Origin: Magnetococcales bacterium
GTDB lineage: Bacteria > Pseudomonadota > Magnetococcia > Magnetococcales > DC0425bin3
Length of the DNA stretch: 47,653 nucleotides
Direction: 5' to 3'
Assembly: GCA_015228935.1 (NCBI GenBank)
Contig: JADGCO010000009.1
Span: 27,620 to 75,272 of the forward strand
In this document: positions 8,011-15,341 of the stretch, piece by piece
Layout: each line of letters starts with the position of its first letter
How positions within the stretch are numbered: position 1 is the stretch's first letter
Position numbers and translations under genes: made by a program
The notes under the pieces: generated by a model
The model's database searches: none
What the model was told of the DNA's origin: nothing
The model's input: only the letters and a program-made list of their open reading frames with translations

Positions 8011-8995
8011 TTTCAAACGGGCCCAACCGGTCCTGAGCCGGCGGGAGTTTGTGCGGGATGTGGCCGTGACAACGGGGATTGCGGCTGGCCTGGGAGCGGG
8101 GGGGTGGTTGGCCTACAGCACCGAACCGATCCGCCGCCAGCCGGAGGTGATTCATAAATTGCGGGATTTTCGGATTCCGGCATCCGACCTGTTTCCGGTC
8201 ATGGCCGTGGTACGGGGCGAACAGGTGGAACGCATGACCCGGGAGGCCATAACCCGGCTCGGTGGTATCGACCGGTTCATCAAACGGGGTGACAAGGTCC
8301 TCCTCAAGCCGAACGTCGGATGGGATCGGCAGCCGGAACAGGCCGCCAACACCGGCCCGGAGCTGGTCGCGGCCATGGTGCGTCTTTGTCGGGAGGCCGG
8401 GGCCAAAGCCGTCTGGGTCACCGATCACTCTCTCAATGATCCCTATCGCTGCTTTTTCCGTTCCGGGATTGAAGACGCGATCCGCAAGGAGGGGGGGGAG
8501 ATGCGTCTGCCGCGCCAGGAGGACTTTGTGCGGACCGACATGGGGGGGAGCGTGCTGAAAATCTGGCCGGTGTCGCGTTTTTTTTTGGAAGCCGACAAGG
8601 TCATCAATCTGCCCATCGTCAAACATCACTCTTTATGCGGCTGTACCCTGGCCATGAAAAACTGGTATGGGGTGATCGGTGGCACGCGCAACCGTTTGCA
8701 TCAGGATATTCATGCCTCCATCGTCGATCTGGCGGCGGCGGTGCGGCCAACCTTGACCGTCATGGATGCCACGCGCGTCTTGAAACGCAATGGTCCTACC
8801 GGTGGGAGCGTGGCCGATGTTGGCCGGGAAAACACCCTGATTGCCGGTCTGGATGAGGTGGCCATGGATGCTTTCAGTCTGCAATTTCTGGATCTGCAAC
8901 CGGACAAGGTGCCTTTTCTGGCCATGGGAGAGGCGCGGGGTCTCGGGCGTGTCAACTGGCAAACGCTTAACGTCTCCCAGACCCAGATCGGATGA
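7973..8995 (+). CDS. Tat-exported DUF362 protein
   Basis: 340 aa. A long n-region is followed by twin arginine at about 23-24 (LSRREFVRDVAVTTG) and a hydrophobic stretch, so it is a Tat substrate. The DUF362 body contains GDKVLLKPNVGWDR, VWVTDHSL, NLPIVKHHSLCGCTLAMKNW and TLTVMDATRVLKRNGPTGG. These are the family's conserved segments, including the Cys pair in LCGC. DUF362 proteins are often fused or adjacent to ferredoxin domains, and their reaction is not established. Here the partner is the polyferredoxin starting 6 bases downstream. The start is in the second unit of a 53-bp duplication and overlaps a mini-ORF stop. Confidence 0.9.
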   Translation: MKPDAKKSVKQSGFKRAQPVLSRREFVRDVAVTTGIAAGLGAGGWLAYSTEPIRRQPEVIHKLRDFRIPASDLFPVMAVVRGEQVERMTREAITRLGGIDRFIKRGDKVLLKPNVGWDRQPEQAANTGPELVAAMVRLCREAGAKAVWVTDHSLNDPYRCFFRSGIEDAIRKEGGEMRLPRQEDFVRTDMGGSVLKIWPVSRFFLEADKVINLPIVKHHSLCGCTLAMKNWYGVIGGTRNRLHQDIHASIVDLAAAVRPTLTVMDATRVLKRNGPTGGSVADVGRENTLIAGLDEVAMDAFSLQFLDLQPDKVPFLAMGEARGLGRVNWQTLNVSQTQIG

Positions 8996-9001
8996 CCCGC
9001 C

Positions 9002-10522
9002 ATGCAACTGCCCAATCTGCGAGCCTTGCGTCGTTACCATGCGGTTTTTTTTCTCGGCCTGTTTCTGTTTTTTCTGGTGGTGAACGATTTTCGCCACATG
9101 CGTGGCTATGAAACCTCCCTTTTTCTGGAGCTGGATCCCCTGACCGCCTTGGGCGGCTTTTTGACGAGTCATACCCTCTACAAAGGTCTGGCCTGGTCGC
9201 TGGTCATCCTGCTGCCAACCCTTTTTTTTGGACGTTTTTTTTGTTCCTGGGTCTGTCCGTTGGGGATACTCAACCAGGGCATCAGCCATTTTTTCAACCA
9301 TCGCCGCCCGGTGGATGCCTACAAACTCAATGCGTATCGACCCATTTTCCGGGTAAAATATTATATATTGACCGCCCTGCTGATTCTGGCAGGCATGGGG
9401 GCACTCCAGACCGGTCTTCTCGATCCCATTGCCTTGTTGGAACGCTCCATGATTGTGGCGATCCTGCCGGCCATGCATGGCAAGGCGTGGGATTTTTATC
9501 AACATCAGCCTTATTTTCATGGCGGTATTTTAATCACGCTGCTCGTGTTGGCCATATTGTTGGCCAACCGGTTTTTGACCCGCTTCTGGTGTCGGGTATT
9601 GTGTCCGCTGGGGGCGTTGCTGGGGGTGTTTTCCCTGCGGGCACCGTTTCGCATCCGGCGCGACGTGGACCGTTGTTCGGCCTGCTCCCGCTGCCTGCAA
9701 TTCTGCCAGGGAGGATGTGACCCGCATGCCGAGTTGCGGGTCAGCGAATGCCACCTTTGTATGAATTGTATTGAGGCCTGCCCGGAAGATGCCCTGCATT
9801 TTGGTCTGGCCCAGCCGCGCAGTTCGGTCCAGCAACCCCTGGATCTGGGACGCCGCCGTCTGGTGGAGACCGGCGTCACCGCCCTGGCGTTGTATCCCAT
9901 GCTCCGCACTTCCCGTTCGGCCTATTCCAATCCGGCCCCGGACGTCATCCGTCCCCCCGGATCCCTGCCGGAAGCGGATTTTCTGGCCCGCTGCATCAAA
10001 TGCGCCGCCTGCATGCGGGTCTGCCCGACCAATGTTCTGCAACCCGCTCTCCTGGAGTCCGGCCTGGAGGGGCTATGGACCCCGATCCTCATCAATACTC
10101 AGGGGTATTGTGAACATCACTGCGTCCTTTGTGGCCAGGTTTGCCCGACCGCCGCGATTCGCCCCGTGCCCATCGCCGAAAAAATCGGCAACAAACCCTA
10201 CACCCATCCAATCAAGCTGGGCACCGCCTTTTTTGATCGGGGTCGTTGTCTCCCTTGGGCCATGCATATTCCCTGTATTGTCTGCGAGGAAATGTGTCCC
10301 ACCTCGCCCAAGGCCATCTGGTTTCAAAGCGTCACCATTCCTGGCCGCGATGGAAAGCCGGTTGATTTGAAACAACCCTTTGTCGAGCCGGCCCGTTGCA
10401 TCGGTTGTGGCATTTGCGAAAACAAATGCCCGGTTGTCGATCAGGCCGCCATTCGCGTCACCTCCGTCGGCGAAACCCGCTCCCAACGCAATCGTATGAT
10501 CTTGAAAGGGGATATCTCTTAG
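9002..10522 (+). CDS. NapH/YccM-type membrane polyferredoxin
   Basis: 506 aa. About four to five membrane helices lie in the first 200 residues, with the FFCSWVCPLGILNQ and FWCRVLCPLGALLGV motifs characteristic of NapH/CcoG/NosR-type proteins. The hydrophilic remainder carries many Cys groups: CSACSRCLQFCQGGC, CHLCMNCIEACP, CIKCAACMRVCP, CVLCGQVCP, CIVCEEMCP and CIGCGICENKCP. That suggests five or six 4Fe-4S clusters. It should pass electrons between the quinone pool and soluble acceptors, here plausibly the two Tat-exported partners upstream. It starts 6 bases after the DUF362 stop and is the last gene of the set. Confidence 0.9.
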   Translation: MQLPNLRALRRYHAVFFLGLFLFFLVVNDFRHMRGYETSLFLELDPLTALGGFLTSHTLYKGLAWSLVILLPTLFFGRFFCSWVCPLGILNQGISHFFNHRRPVDAYKLNAYRPIFRVKYYILTALLILAGMGALQTGLLDPIALLERSMIVAILPAMHGKAWDFYQHQPYFHGGILITLLVLAILLANRFLTRFWCRVLCPLGALLGVFSLRAPFRIRRDVDRCSACSRCLQFCQGGCDPHAELRVSECHLCMNCIEACPEDALHFGLAQPRSSVQQPLDLGRRRLVETGVTALALYPMLRTSRSAYSNPAPDVIRPPGSLPEADFLARCIKCAACMRVCPTNVLQPALLESGLEGLWTPILINTQGYCEHHCVLCGQVCPTAAIRPVPIAEKIGNKPYTHPIKLGTAFFDRGRCLPWAMHIPCIVCEEMCPTSPKAIWFQSVTIPGRDGKPVDLKQPFVEPARCIGCGICENKCPVVDQAAIRVTSVGETRSQRNRMILKGDIS

Positions 10523-10544
10523 TTATGAGGGGTCGCATCCGGCA

Positions 10545-10613
10545 TCACTCTTCGATGAAACGACCTGTGGCAAACTTGTGAAACTGGTTATGAATTGTAT
10601 ACGTGGCAGGGGA
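10545..10613 (-). pseudogene. remnant of a CopG/BrnA-type antitoxin C-terminus
   Basis: Minus-strand reading gives YTIHNQFHKFATGRFIEE and stop. It resembles the C-terminal helix wording of the antitoxin at 11072-11344 (SSILHKFVTGR). At DNA level 10561-10582 matches 11091-11112 with 2 differences in 22. Nothing recognisable remains upstream of it, so it is a tail fragment. Confidence 0.4.
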
Positions 10614-10685
10614 GGGATCATGCAAGTTGGCCGTGCAAAGTCAATGGGATTTTGGTAAGATGAAGCAGACAGGGGATTCTGAAGA

Positions 10686-10789
10686 ATGACGAACACGTTT
10701 GACACGCAGCTCGCATCAGGGAATTGCAAGCCTTCGGGTTTACCGAAAGCAGTTTTTTGTTGCACCAGGCAACAGAAGGAGCGACCAGC
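10686..10789 (+). pseudogene. frameshifted remnant of a DUF1640-like gene
   Basis: The frame from ATG 10686 gives MTNTFDTQ. A second frame then continues as RIRELQAFGFTESSF up to the next gene. Joined across one frame change, these align with the start of the intact neighbour, whose protein begins MAITSFDTLEFVETLEASGF. The fragment stops where the intact gene's ribosome-binding site begins. It is an in-tandem decayed copy or the residue of a duplication. Confidence 0.5.
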
Positions 10790-11032
10790 ATGGCCATTAC
10801 CTCATTTGATACACTTGAATTTGTCGAGACCCTTGAAGCATCTGGTTTTACCAAAGAGCAATCCAAGGGAATGGTCGGAGCATTCAAGAAAGCTCAAGAC
10901 GACCAATTGAAAGAGTTGGCCACCAAGGGAGATACTGCAATAATCAAAAGCGAGTTGATCCTCATTAAATGGATGCTGGCCATGGTCATTGCTGCTACCG
11001 TACTCCCCGCCTTGAAAACGTTACTGGGATAA
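10790..11032 (+). CDS. DUF1640-like coiled-coil membrane-anchored small protein (80 aa)
   Basis: The protein begins MAITSFDTLEFVETLEASGF and continues with a predicted helical, charged stretch (KGMVGAFKKAQDDQLKELA). It ends in a hydrophobic segment (LIKWMLAMVIAATVLPALKTLL) that should anchor it in the inner membrane. This is the architecture of bacterial DUF1640/CCDC90-like proteins, which usually occur as multiple small copies with unknown role. A clear AAGGAG lies 9 bases before the ATG at 10790, which decides the start. A frameshifted relative precedes it directly. Confidence 0.75.
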   Translation: MAITSFDTLEFVETLEASGFTKEQSKGMVGAFKKAQDDQLKELATKGDTAIIKSELILIKWMLAMVIAATVLPALKTLLG

Positions 11033-11071
11033 GAGGATATCCGGCATATTCACTGTATCGGTCTTGGACAT

Positions 11072-11344
11072 TCAAGTCTGGTCAACGAGACGACCCGTGA
11101 CAAACTTGTGAAGTATGCTGGACATGAAAATCTGGAAGGAAAGGCCTTTCGCAATCGCCAGGGCTCGTCATTTTTCCAAGTCACCGGATGAGATGCGAAT
11201 ACTCACACGTTTGTCTTTGTGTTGGGAGGCTTTGGCATAAGAGACGTATCGATTGATTTCCTGCTTGACCTGCGGAACCGAATGCCACTCATCCCGTTCA
11301 TAAGAAGCAAGAATTTCTTCCTCGAATCTGCGTTCCTCGTCCAT
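11072..11344 (-). pseudogene. CopG/BrnA-like antitoxin interrupted by an in-frame TGA
   Basis: ATG at 11344 opens MDEERRFEEEILASYERDEW and continues through KRVSIRISSGDLEK, where codon 59 is TGA (11170-11168). Reading on in the same frame gives RALAIAKGLSFQIF then MSSILHKFVTGRLVDQT and a TGA at 11074-11072. The pre-stop RISSGDLE and post-stop SxxxxILHKFVTGR together make the normal ribbon-helix-helix antitoxin tail. A single base change (for example CGA to TGA) would therefore explain the break. The gene starts one base after the toxin stop, so it is the antitoxin of the 11346-11627 pair. Confidence 0.7.
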
Positions 11345-11345
11345 A

Positions 11346-11627
11346 TCAATTGGCCTTGTTGGTCATGTAGATACGAGTTGCTTTGCGACTTGGAATGATT
11401 GTTTTCAGGAAAACCTCGATGTCGTTTTCTACGAATGGCACCAGGTAAACATATTCTCGGATACGCACGATAAACATTCGTTGATTTGGATATTTTTCCC
11501 CTCTAGGGTGTTCAATGGTGTCAAGAAGACCACCGTGCATCATGGCTGAAAGGACATCTTCAAACGAAACGCCACGTTCTGATATCAAACGAATATTTTT
11601 ACCAGTGTCCCAGCGTACTGCTTTCAT
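11346..11627 (-). CDS. BrnT-like toxin (type II toxin-antitoxin)
   Basis: About 93 aa from the ATG at 11627 (MKAVRWDTGKNIRLISERG), preceded by GGAG at good spacing; in-frame codons further upstream lack one. The body has VSFEDVLSAM, IEHPRGEKYPNQRMFIVRI and YVYLVPFVE, the strand order of BrnT/DUF4258-type RNase toxins. The frame is intact. The partner antitoxin follows after one base but carries a nonsense codon, so the toxin is either weak, inactive, or held by something else. The family assignment is moderate. Confidence 0.7.
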   Translation of the reverse strand: MKAVRWDTGKNIRLISERGVSFEDVLSAMMHGGLLDTIEHPRGEKYPNQRMFIVRIREYVYLVPFVENDIEVFLKTIIPSRKATRIYMTNKAN

Positions 11628-11654
11628 TCGCTCCATGATATGCCAACGTCTCAC

Positions 11655-11979
11655 ATGTTATCAAGCTATGCCTGGATCGACATAATTTTTTTTGGTTGGC
11701 CACCTTCATTCAACAGGACCTGATCGTACAAAATCCGGCTCAGGGGCACCACCGGAAAATGGACGTCCTGAAGTATGGATTATGGTGGTATGGCCTGATG
11801 TGGTTGATATGTTGGCATAAATATTGCTTTAAACTTTTGGACCAAATTAAAGAGGCAAAGAACATTTTCTACTGGCCAGCAAAATGACAAAATGACCCGG
11901 ATCCAGGACTTCCAGTTAAATATATCACCAATCGGTTTGGATATTCACAGAAAAACATGGTTAAGAGTTGGACAATGTC
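11655..11979. other. intergenic stretch with no gene
   Basis: Between the toxin start and the HEPN start I see no convincing coding frame. It contains an htpG-derived fragment (11695-11744) and is A/T-rich after about 11820, which would suit a promoter for the HEPN unit. No clear -35/-10 pair was fixed. Confidence 0.5.
11695..11744 (-). repeat. fragment of htpG 3' region (45/50 identical to 15407-15456)
   Basis: The 50 bases match the part of htpG that encodes [16 protein letters not shown], in the same orientation, with 5 mismatches. The intact gene lies 3.7 kb away. No other htpG sequence surrounds the fragment. The two copies bracket the HEPN/ATPase unit as direct repeats. Confidence 0.85.
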
Positions 11980-12374
11980 ATGGGCTATGATATCAACTGG
12001 GAAGAATCAGCCAATCGGCATTATGAAGATGGTGTCATTCTCCTGAAAAAAAACGATTTGACAATGCAGGATACCATTTTGGACTTGCCGCAGAGTGTGC
12101 TGTCAAGTATTGTCTGGAAGTATCTGGCGTTCATATAACGAATGATTTGCACGAGCATTTTCCAGGCTTGAAAAAAGTGGCCATGGATAATCTTGGCTTG
12201 CAATCGGGAAAGTCCGTGTACAAGATCCAATTGCCGAAAATACTTGGCAGCCAAAAGTTCATGGAAGCTTGGGATATCAAGATGCGTTATGCGGGAAACA
12301 GGTCGGTCAAGGAAAGGTTGGCTATTAAAATGCAGAGAGATGCTGATACGGCTATTGGAATCATGAAATCATGA
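11980..12374 (+). CDS. HEPN-domain protein, split by a -1 frame change at an A8 run
   Basis: From ATG 11980 the frame reads MGYDINWEESANRHYEDGVI then LLKKN and, unshifted, ends at a TAA near 12138. In the -1 frame entered at the A run (12046-12053), the protein continues RFDNAGYHFGLAAECAVKYCL, a textbook HEPN helix. It then runs on to a stop at 12372-12374, about 131 aa in all. The two halves together make one full HEPN domain (N-terminal helix with H-Y-DG-LL, then AGYxxGxAxECxxK). HEPN proteins are often RNases or toxin subunits; no MNT partner is adjacent. It lies 24 bases upstream of the ATPase gene. Either a real frameshift mutation, a programmed slip or a read error explains the break. 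Confidence 0.75.
12048..12054 (+). other. A AAA AAC heptamer, possible -1 frameshift site
   Basis: In the zero frame the codons are AAA (12049-12051) and AAC (12052-12054), preceded by A. This is exactly the X XXY YYZ arrangement for tandem -1 slippage. After slippage the next codon is CGA (12054-12056), opening the HEPN frame. The site sits inside a run of eight A. Confidence 0.45.
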
Positions 12375-12398
12375 AACGATTAAAAAGAGTGTAGAAAA

Positions 12399-13760
12399 AT
12401 GATCTTTTTTGATGAAAGTATCGAAAAATTTTTAAAACATTTGGTCCGTTTACAAGGGATTGAATTTGTACGGGATGGTTATGTGTTGAGAGACACGACC
12501 GGAAAATTGGCGTTTATTTGTAATCAAGCAATGCCAGGTGATTCTAAAGAAAAGATCATTAAAAAAATAAAAAAAATATTGCCGAATTATTCCCGGGACA
12601 ATGATTGCATTATGGATATTGAACAGCCTGGTGTTCAATCCATAATAAATAATGGCAATTGTCATTATGAAAAATTTAATTTTAATATTGGAAAAATAAT
12701 TTACCCGGTTGATGTCAGAATAATTGATCATCGAATGATTGGGAGCGATTGGCTGATTGCACCTGAATGCATGCCGAAATCATCCGGGGCGGTGCGGATT
12801 GTCTTTGCCAGCATGAAAGGAGGCGTGGGACGTTCGACGGCTCTGGTAGTCCTGGCCGCAGAATTGGCCCGGCAGGGTCGGACTGTCTTGACTGTGGATC
12901 TGGATTTGGAAGCCCCGGGTCTTGGTTCAATGCTGCTTGCAGAAAGAGAAAAACCGCTCTTTGGATCGTTGGATTGGTATGTGGAAAGTGGTGTGGGTGG
13001 TGTCAAGGCAGATGATCGTGAATTTTTGAACTCCATGATTGCTGCGAGTTCGTTTGGAGGCAATCAGGGAACCATAGATGTGGTGCCGGCTGTTGGCAGA
13101 AATGCGGATACCTGTCCAGCCAATGTTCTGGCCAAACTTTCCCGTGCATATCTGGATCAACCCCAGGATTCAGGGCAATCTTTGAGTTTTCTGACCAGGA
13201 CACGCACGTTGATTGACCAGCTTGCATCCTGGAAACACTATGATGCCATCTTGATCGATGCCCGGGCCGGTTTGAGTGAATTGACCGCCGCAGCATTATT
13301 GGGTCTTAATGCCGATGTGTTGCTGTTTGGAGTCAATACGCCACAAACTTTTGCCAGTTATCGTTATCTGTTGGCGCATCTGGCTCGATTTATCAAAGAG
13401 GAGAATCGTGACTGGATTTATCGTTTCCGCATGATTCATGCCAAGGCACCGGCGAATTTGGAACAACAGAAAATGTTTCGTGATCGTGCCTATGAAATCT
13501 TTTCTGAGTTTTTTTATAAAGAATACAATTTTTTTATGAAATCAGATGAAGATGCCTCATCCGTATTGGAGGAACCGGGTCTCGATGATCCATCAGCGCC
13601 TCATTATGCCTGGCCAATCTTGTCCAATTCGCAATTCATGGAGTTTGATCCATTGGCGGATTCCATACAATTGGACCGGATAGTGTATGAGTCAACTTTC
13701 GGATCCCTGATGCGTGGCGTGAGTGAATGGCTTGAAATACCGGAGGGGATTGCACCATGA
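12399..13760 (+). CDS. KGGVGR-motif variant MinD/ParA-like ATPase
   Basis: 453 aa. An N-terminal domain of about 125 residues with no named family is followed by a deviant-Walker ATPase beginning VRIVFASMKGGVGRSTALVV. K140 is the signature lysine, but the position of the usual Walker A lysine is R145. TVDLDLEAPGL (about 165-175) supplies the switch aspartates, and DAILIDARAGLSELTAAAL matches the later SIMIBI strand. NCBI uses a family name of this kind (KGGVGR-motif variant AAA ATPase). The first ~370 bases are visibly richer in A/T than the rest, suggesting a different history for the N-terminal part. Its stop overlaps the next start (ATGA at 13757), so both are translated together. Function unknown; context suggests a conflict system. 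Confidence 0.8.
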   Translation: MIFFDESIEKFLKHLVRLQGIEFVRDGYVLRDTTGKLAFICNQAMPGDSKEKIIKKIKKILPNYSRDNDCIMDIEQPGVQSIINNGNCHYEKFNFNIGKIIYPVDVRIIDHRMIGSDWLIAPECMPKSSGAVRIVFASMKGGVGRSTALVVLAAELARQGRTVLTVDLDLEAPGLGSMLLAEREKPLFGSLDWYVESGVGGVKADDREFLNSMIAASSFGGNQGTIDVVPAVGRNADTCPANVLAKLSRAYLDQPQDSGQSLSFLTRTRTLIDQLASWKHYDAILIDARAGLSELTAAALLGLNADVLLFGVNTPQTFASYRYLLAHLARFIKEENRDWIYRFRMIHAKAPANLEQQKMFRDRAYEIFSEFFYKEYNFFMKSDEDASSVLEEPGLDDPSAPHYAWPILSNSQFMEFDPLADSIQLDRIVYESTFGSLMRGVSEWLEIPEGIAP

Positions 13761-15220
13761 CACCAAATGATTTCATGGATATACGTCAAACCCTGGCCGG
13801 TATTGATTCTGCGCCTGCACACCATGCTGACAGACCGCCGAATATTGGAGACATTTTTTCGCCACGAGGCCACGCAACAGCCCTGGATCCGGAAAGAATT
13901 CTGGTCGTGGGGGGACGGGGAGTGGGCAAGAGTTTCTGGTCTGGCGTCTTGTGTAACGATGCGACCCGTCAGCATGTCAGTCAGTCTTACCCACGCTTGA
14001 AACTCGACTTGTGCCAGGTCACGCTCGGGTTTTCCGGAACGGATACCAGTGACCTTGGACCGCCTTCGCGTGAAATTCTGGATGATCTGGAAGAGAAGGA
14101 TCAATTCAATTCTGAAATAATCTGGCGGGCTGTTGTCCTGCATGGTTTGCGACCATGGATTGACCTCGAACTTCCGAAGGTTTGGCGCGGTTCCGCCGGA
14201 CTGGTCTCCTGGGCACATGCCGATGCCGAGCGCTTGCAGAATACTTTGCGTGCAGCCGACAAACGTCTTGTTGAACGAGGATTACGCCAGGTCATCGTTT
14301 TCGATGCCCTGGATCGTCTTGGCGGGGATTGGCCACAAATTCAACGAAGAAGCAAGGCACTGCTGCGAGTTGCCTTGCCTTTCATGGCGTATCAGGCTGT
14401 CAAATTGAAAATTTTCATGCGGATTGACCAGGCCGAAGACCAGTCTCTCTTCAGCTTTCCGGATGCATCCAAACTGGTTGGACAGAAAGTCAATTTGACC
14501 TGGGAAAAGAAGGACCTGTACGGTTTGCTTTTTTCGCTTCTGGAAAACCGTACCAAGAATAGCGGCTCGTTTCGCAACCTGATCGAAGCGTGCCTGGGCA
14601 GGGTTCCCAATCAGGAAACCAGCATGAATTTACCAGCCAGCTTGATCAATGATGAAGAACACCAGGCACGGGTTTTCAGTAAAATGGCTGGGTCCTTCAT
14701 GGGCAGTAACGCCCAGCGGGGAAAAACTTATACCTGGGTTTACAATCACTTGTCTGATACTTTTGGCTCCGTGTCACCGTGCAGCTTTCTGGAATCTTTG
14801 CGTGCTGCGGCAATCACGGAAACACATCTGGACGACAAGGTGATTGATCCAAAAGGATTGAAAAAAGGTTTGCAATCCGCTTCCATCTTACGCCTGAATC
14901 AGTTACGCGAGGAGTATGGATGGATCCAGACCGCTTTGGAACCGTTGGCCGATTTGCGCGTCCCCTGCGAAGAGATTATTTTGTTTGCCTGTTGGAAAAA
15001 AGAAAAAAGCCTTGCCCGGATTCAAAAAGCTGCAAAAATCGAAGGGTTTTTGCCACCGGTGGAGTTTGATACCGGGGGTGGGTCGGATTCTTCTCTATTG
15101 AAGGCCTTGCTGCGCATAGGTGTGGCAGAAATACGACCGGATGGTCGCGTCAATATCCCCGATATTTATCGTGTGGCTGCCAAAATATTAAAGAAAGGGG
15201 GAGTGCCACCGCCGGCCTGA
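13757..15220 (+). CDS. P-loop NTPase partner of the KGGVGR ATPase
   Basis: 487 aa. Walker A GGRGVGKS (52-59) follows RILVV; a Walker B-like VIVFDALDRLGGDW lies near residues 178-190. That is a STAND/AAA-like NTPase core, with a long C-terminal region of mainly helical character and no recognised effector domain. A late segment (LRIGVAEIRPDGRVNIPDIY) looks winged-helix-like. It is ATGA-coupled to the upstream ATPase, so the two probably act as one complex. Similar P-loop genes accompany KGGVGR ATPases in other genomes, as far as I recall. A sensor or scaffold role is an inference. Confidence 0.75.
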   Translation: MTPNDFMDIRQTLAGIDSAPAHHADRPPNIGDIFSPRGHATALDPERILVVGGRGVGKSFWSGVLCNDATRQHVSQSYPRLKLDLCQVTLGFSGTDTSDLGPPSREILDDLEEKDQFNSEIIWRAVVLHGLRPWIDLELPKVWRGSAGLVSWAHADAERLQNTLRAADKRLVERGLRQVIVFDALDRLGGDWPQIQRRSKALLRVALPFMAYQAVKLKIFMRIDQAEDQSLFSFPDASKLVGQKVNLTWEKKDLYGLLFSLLENRTKNSGSFRNLIEACLGRVPNQETSMNLPASLINDEEHQARVFSKMAGSFMGSNAQRGKTYTWVYNHLSDTFGSVSPCSFLESLRAAAITETHLDDKVIDPKGLKKGLQSASILRLNQLREEYGWIQTALEPLADLRVPCEEIILFACWKKEKSLARIQKAAKIEGFLPPVEFDTGGGSDSSLLKALLRIGVAEIRPDGRVNIPDIYRVAAKILKKGGVPPPA

Positions 15221-15271
15221 CAATCCGGAAGGCGGCCAGGATGCTTTGTATTGGATGTTTCAGTCGTGTGG

Positions 15272-15306
15272 AAAAAAAAACACTCCCCCGAGCATGTCGA
15301 GGGAGC
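15272..15306 (-). terminator. rho-independent terminator of htpG
   Basis: On the minus strand CTCCCTCGA, a CATGC loop and TCGGGGGAG form a 9-bp stem with one G-T pair, followed by TG and nine T. It lies about 35 bases after the htpG stop at 15342. Confidence 0.85.
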
Positions 15307-15341
15307 GTTGATACAACAAAAGCATCATGCGACAAGTAAAA

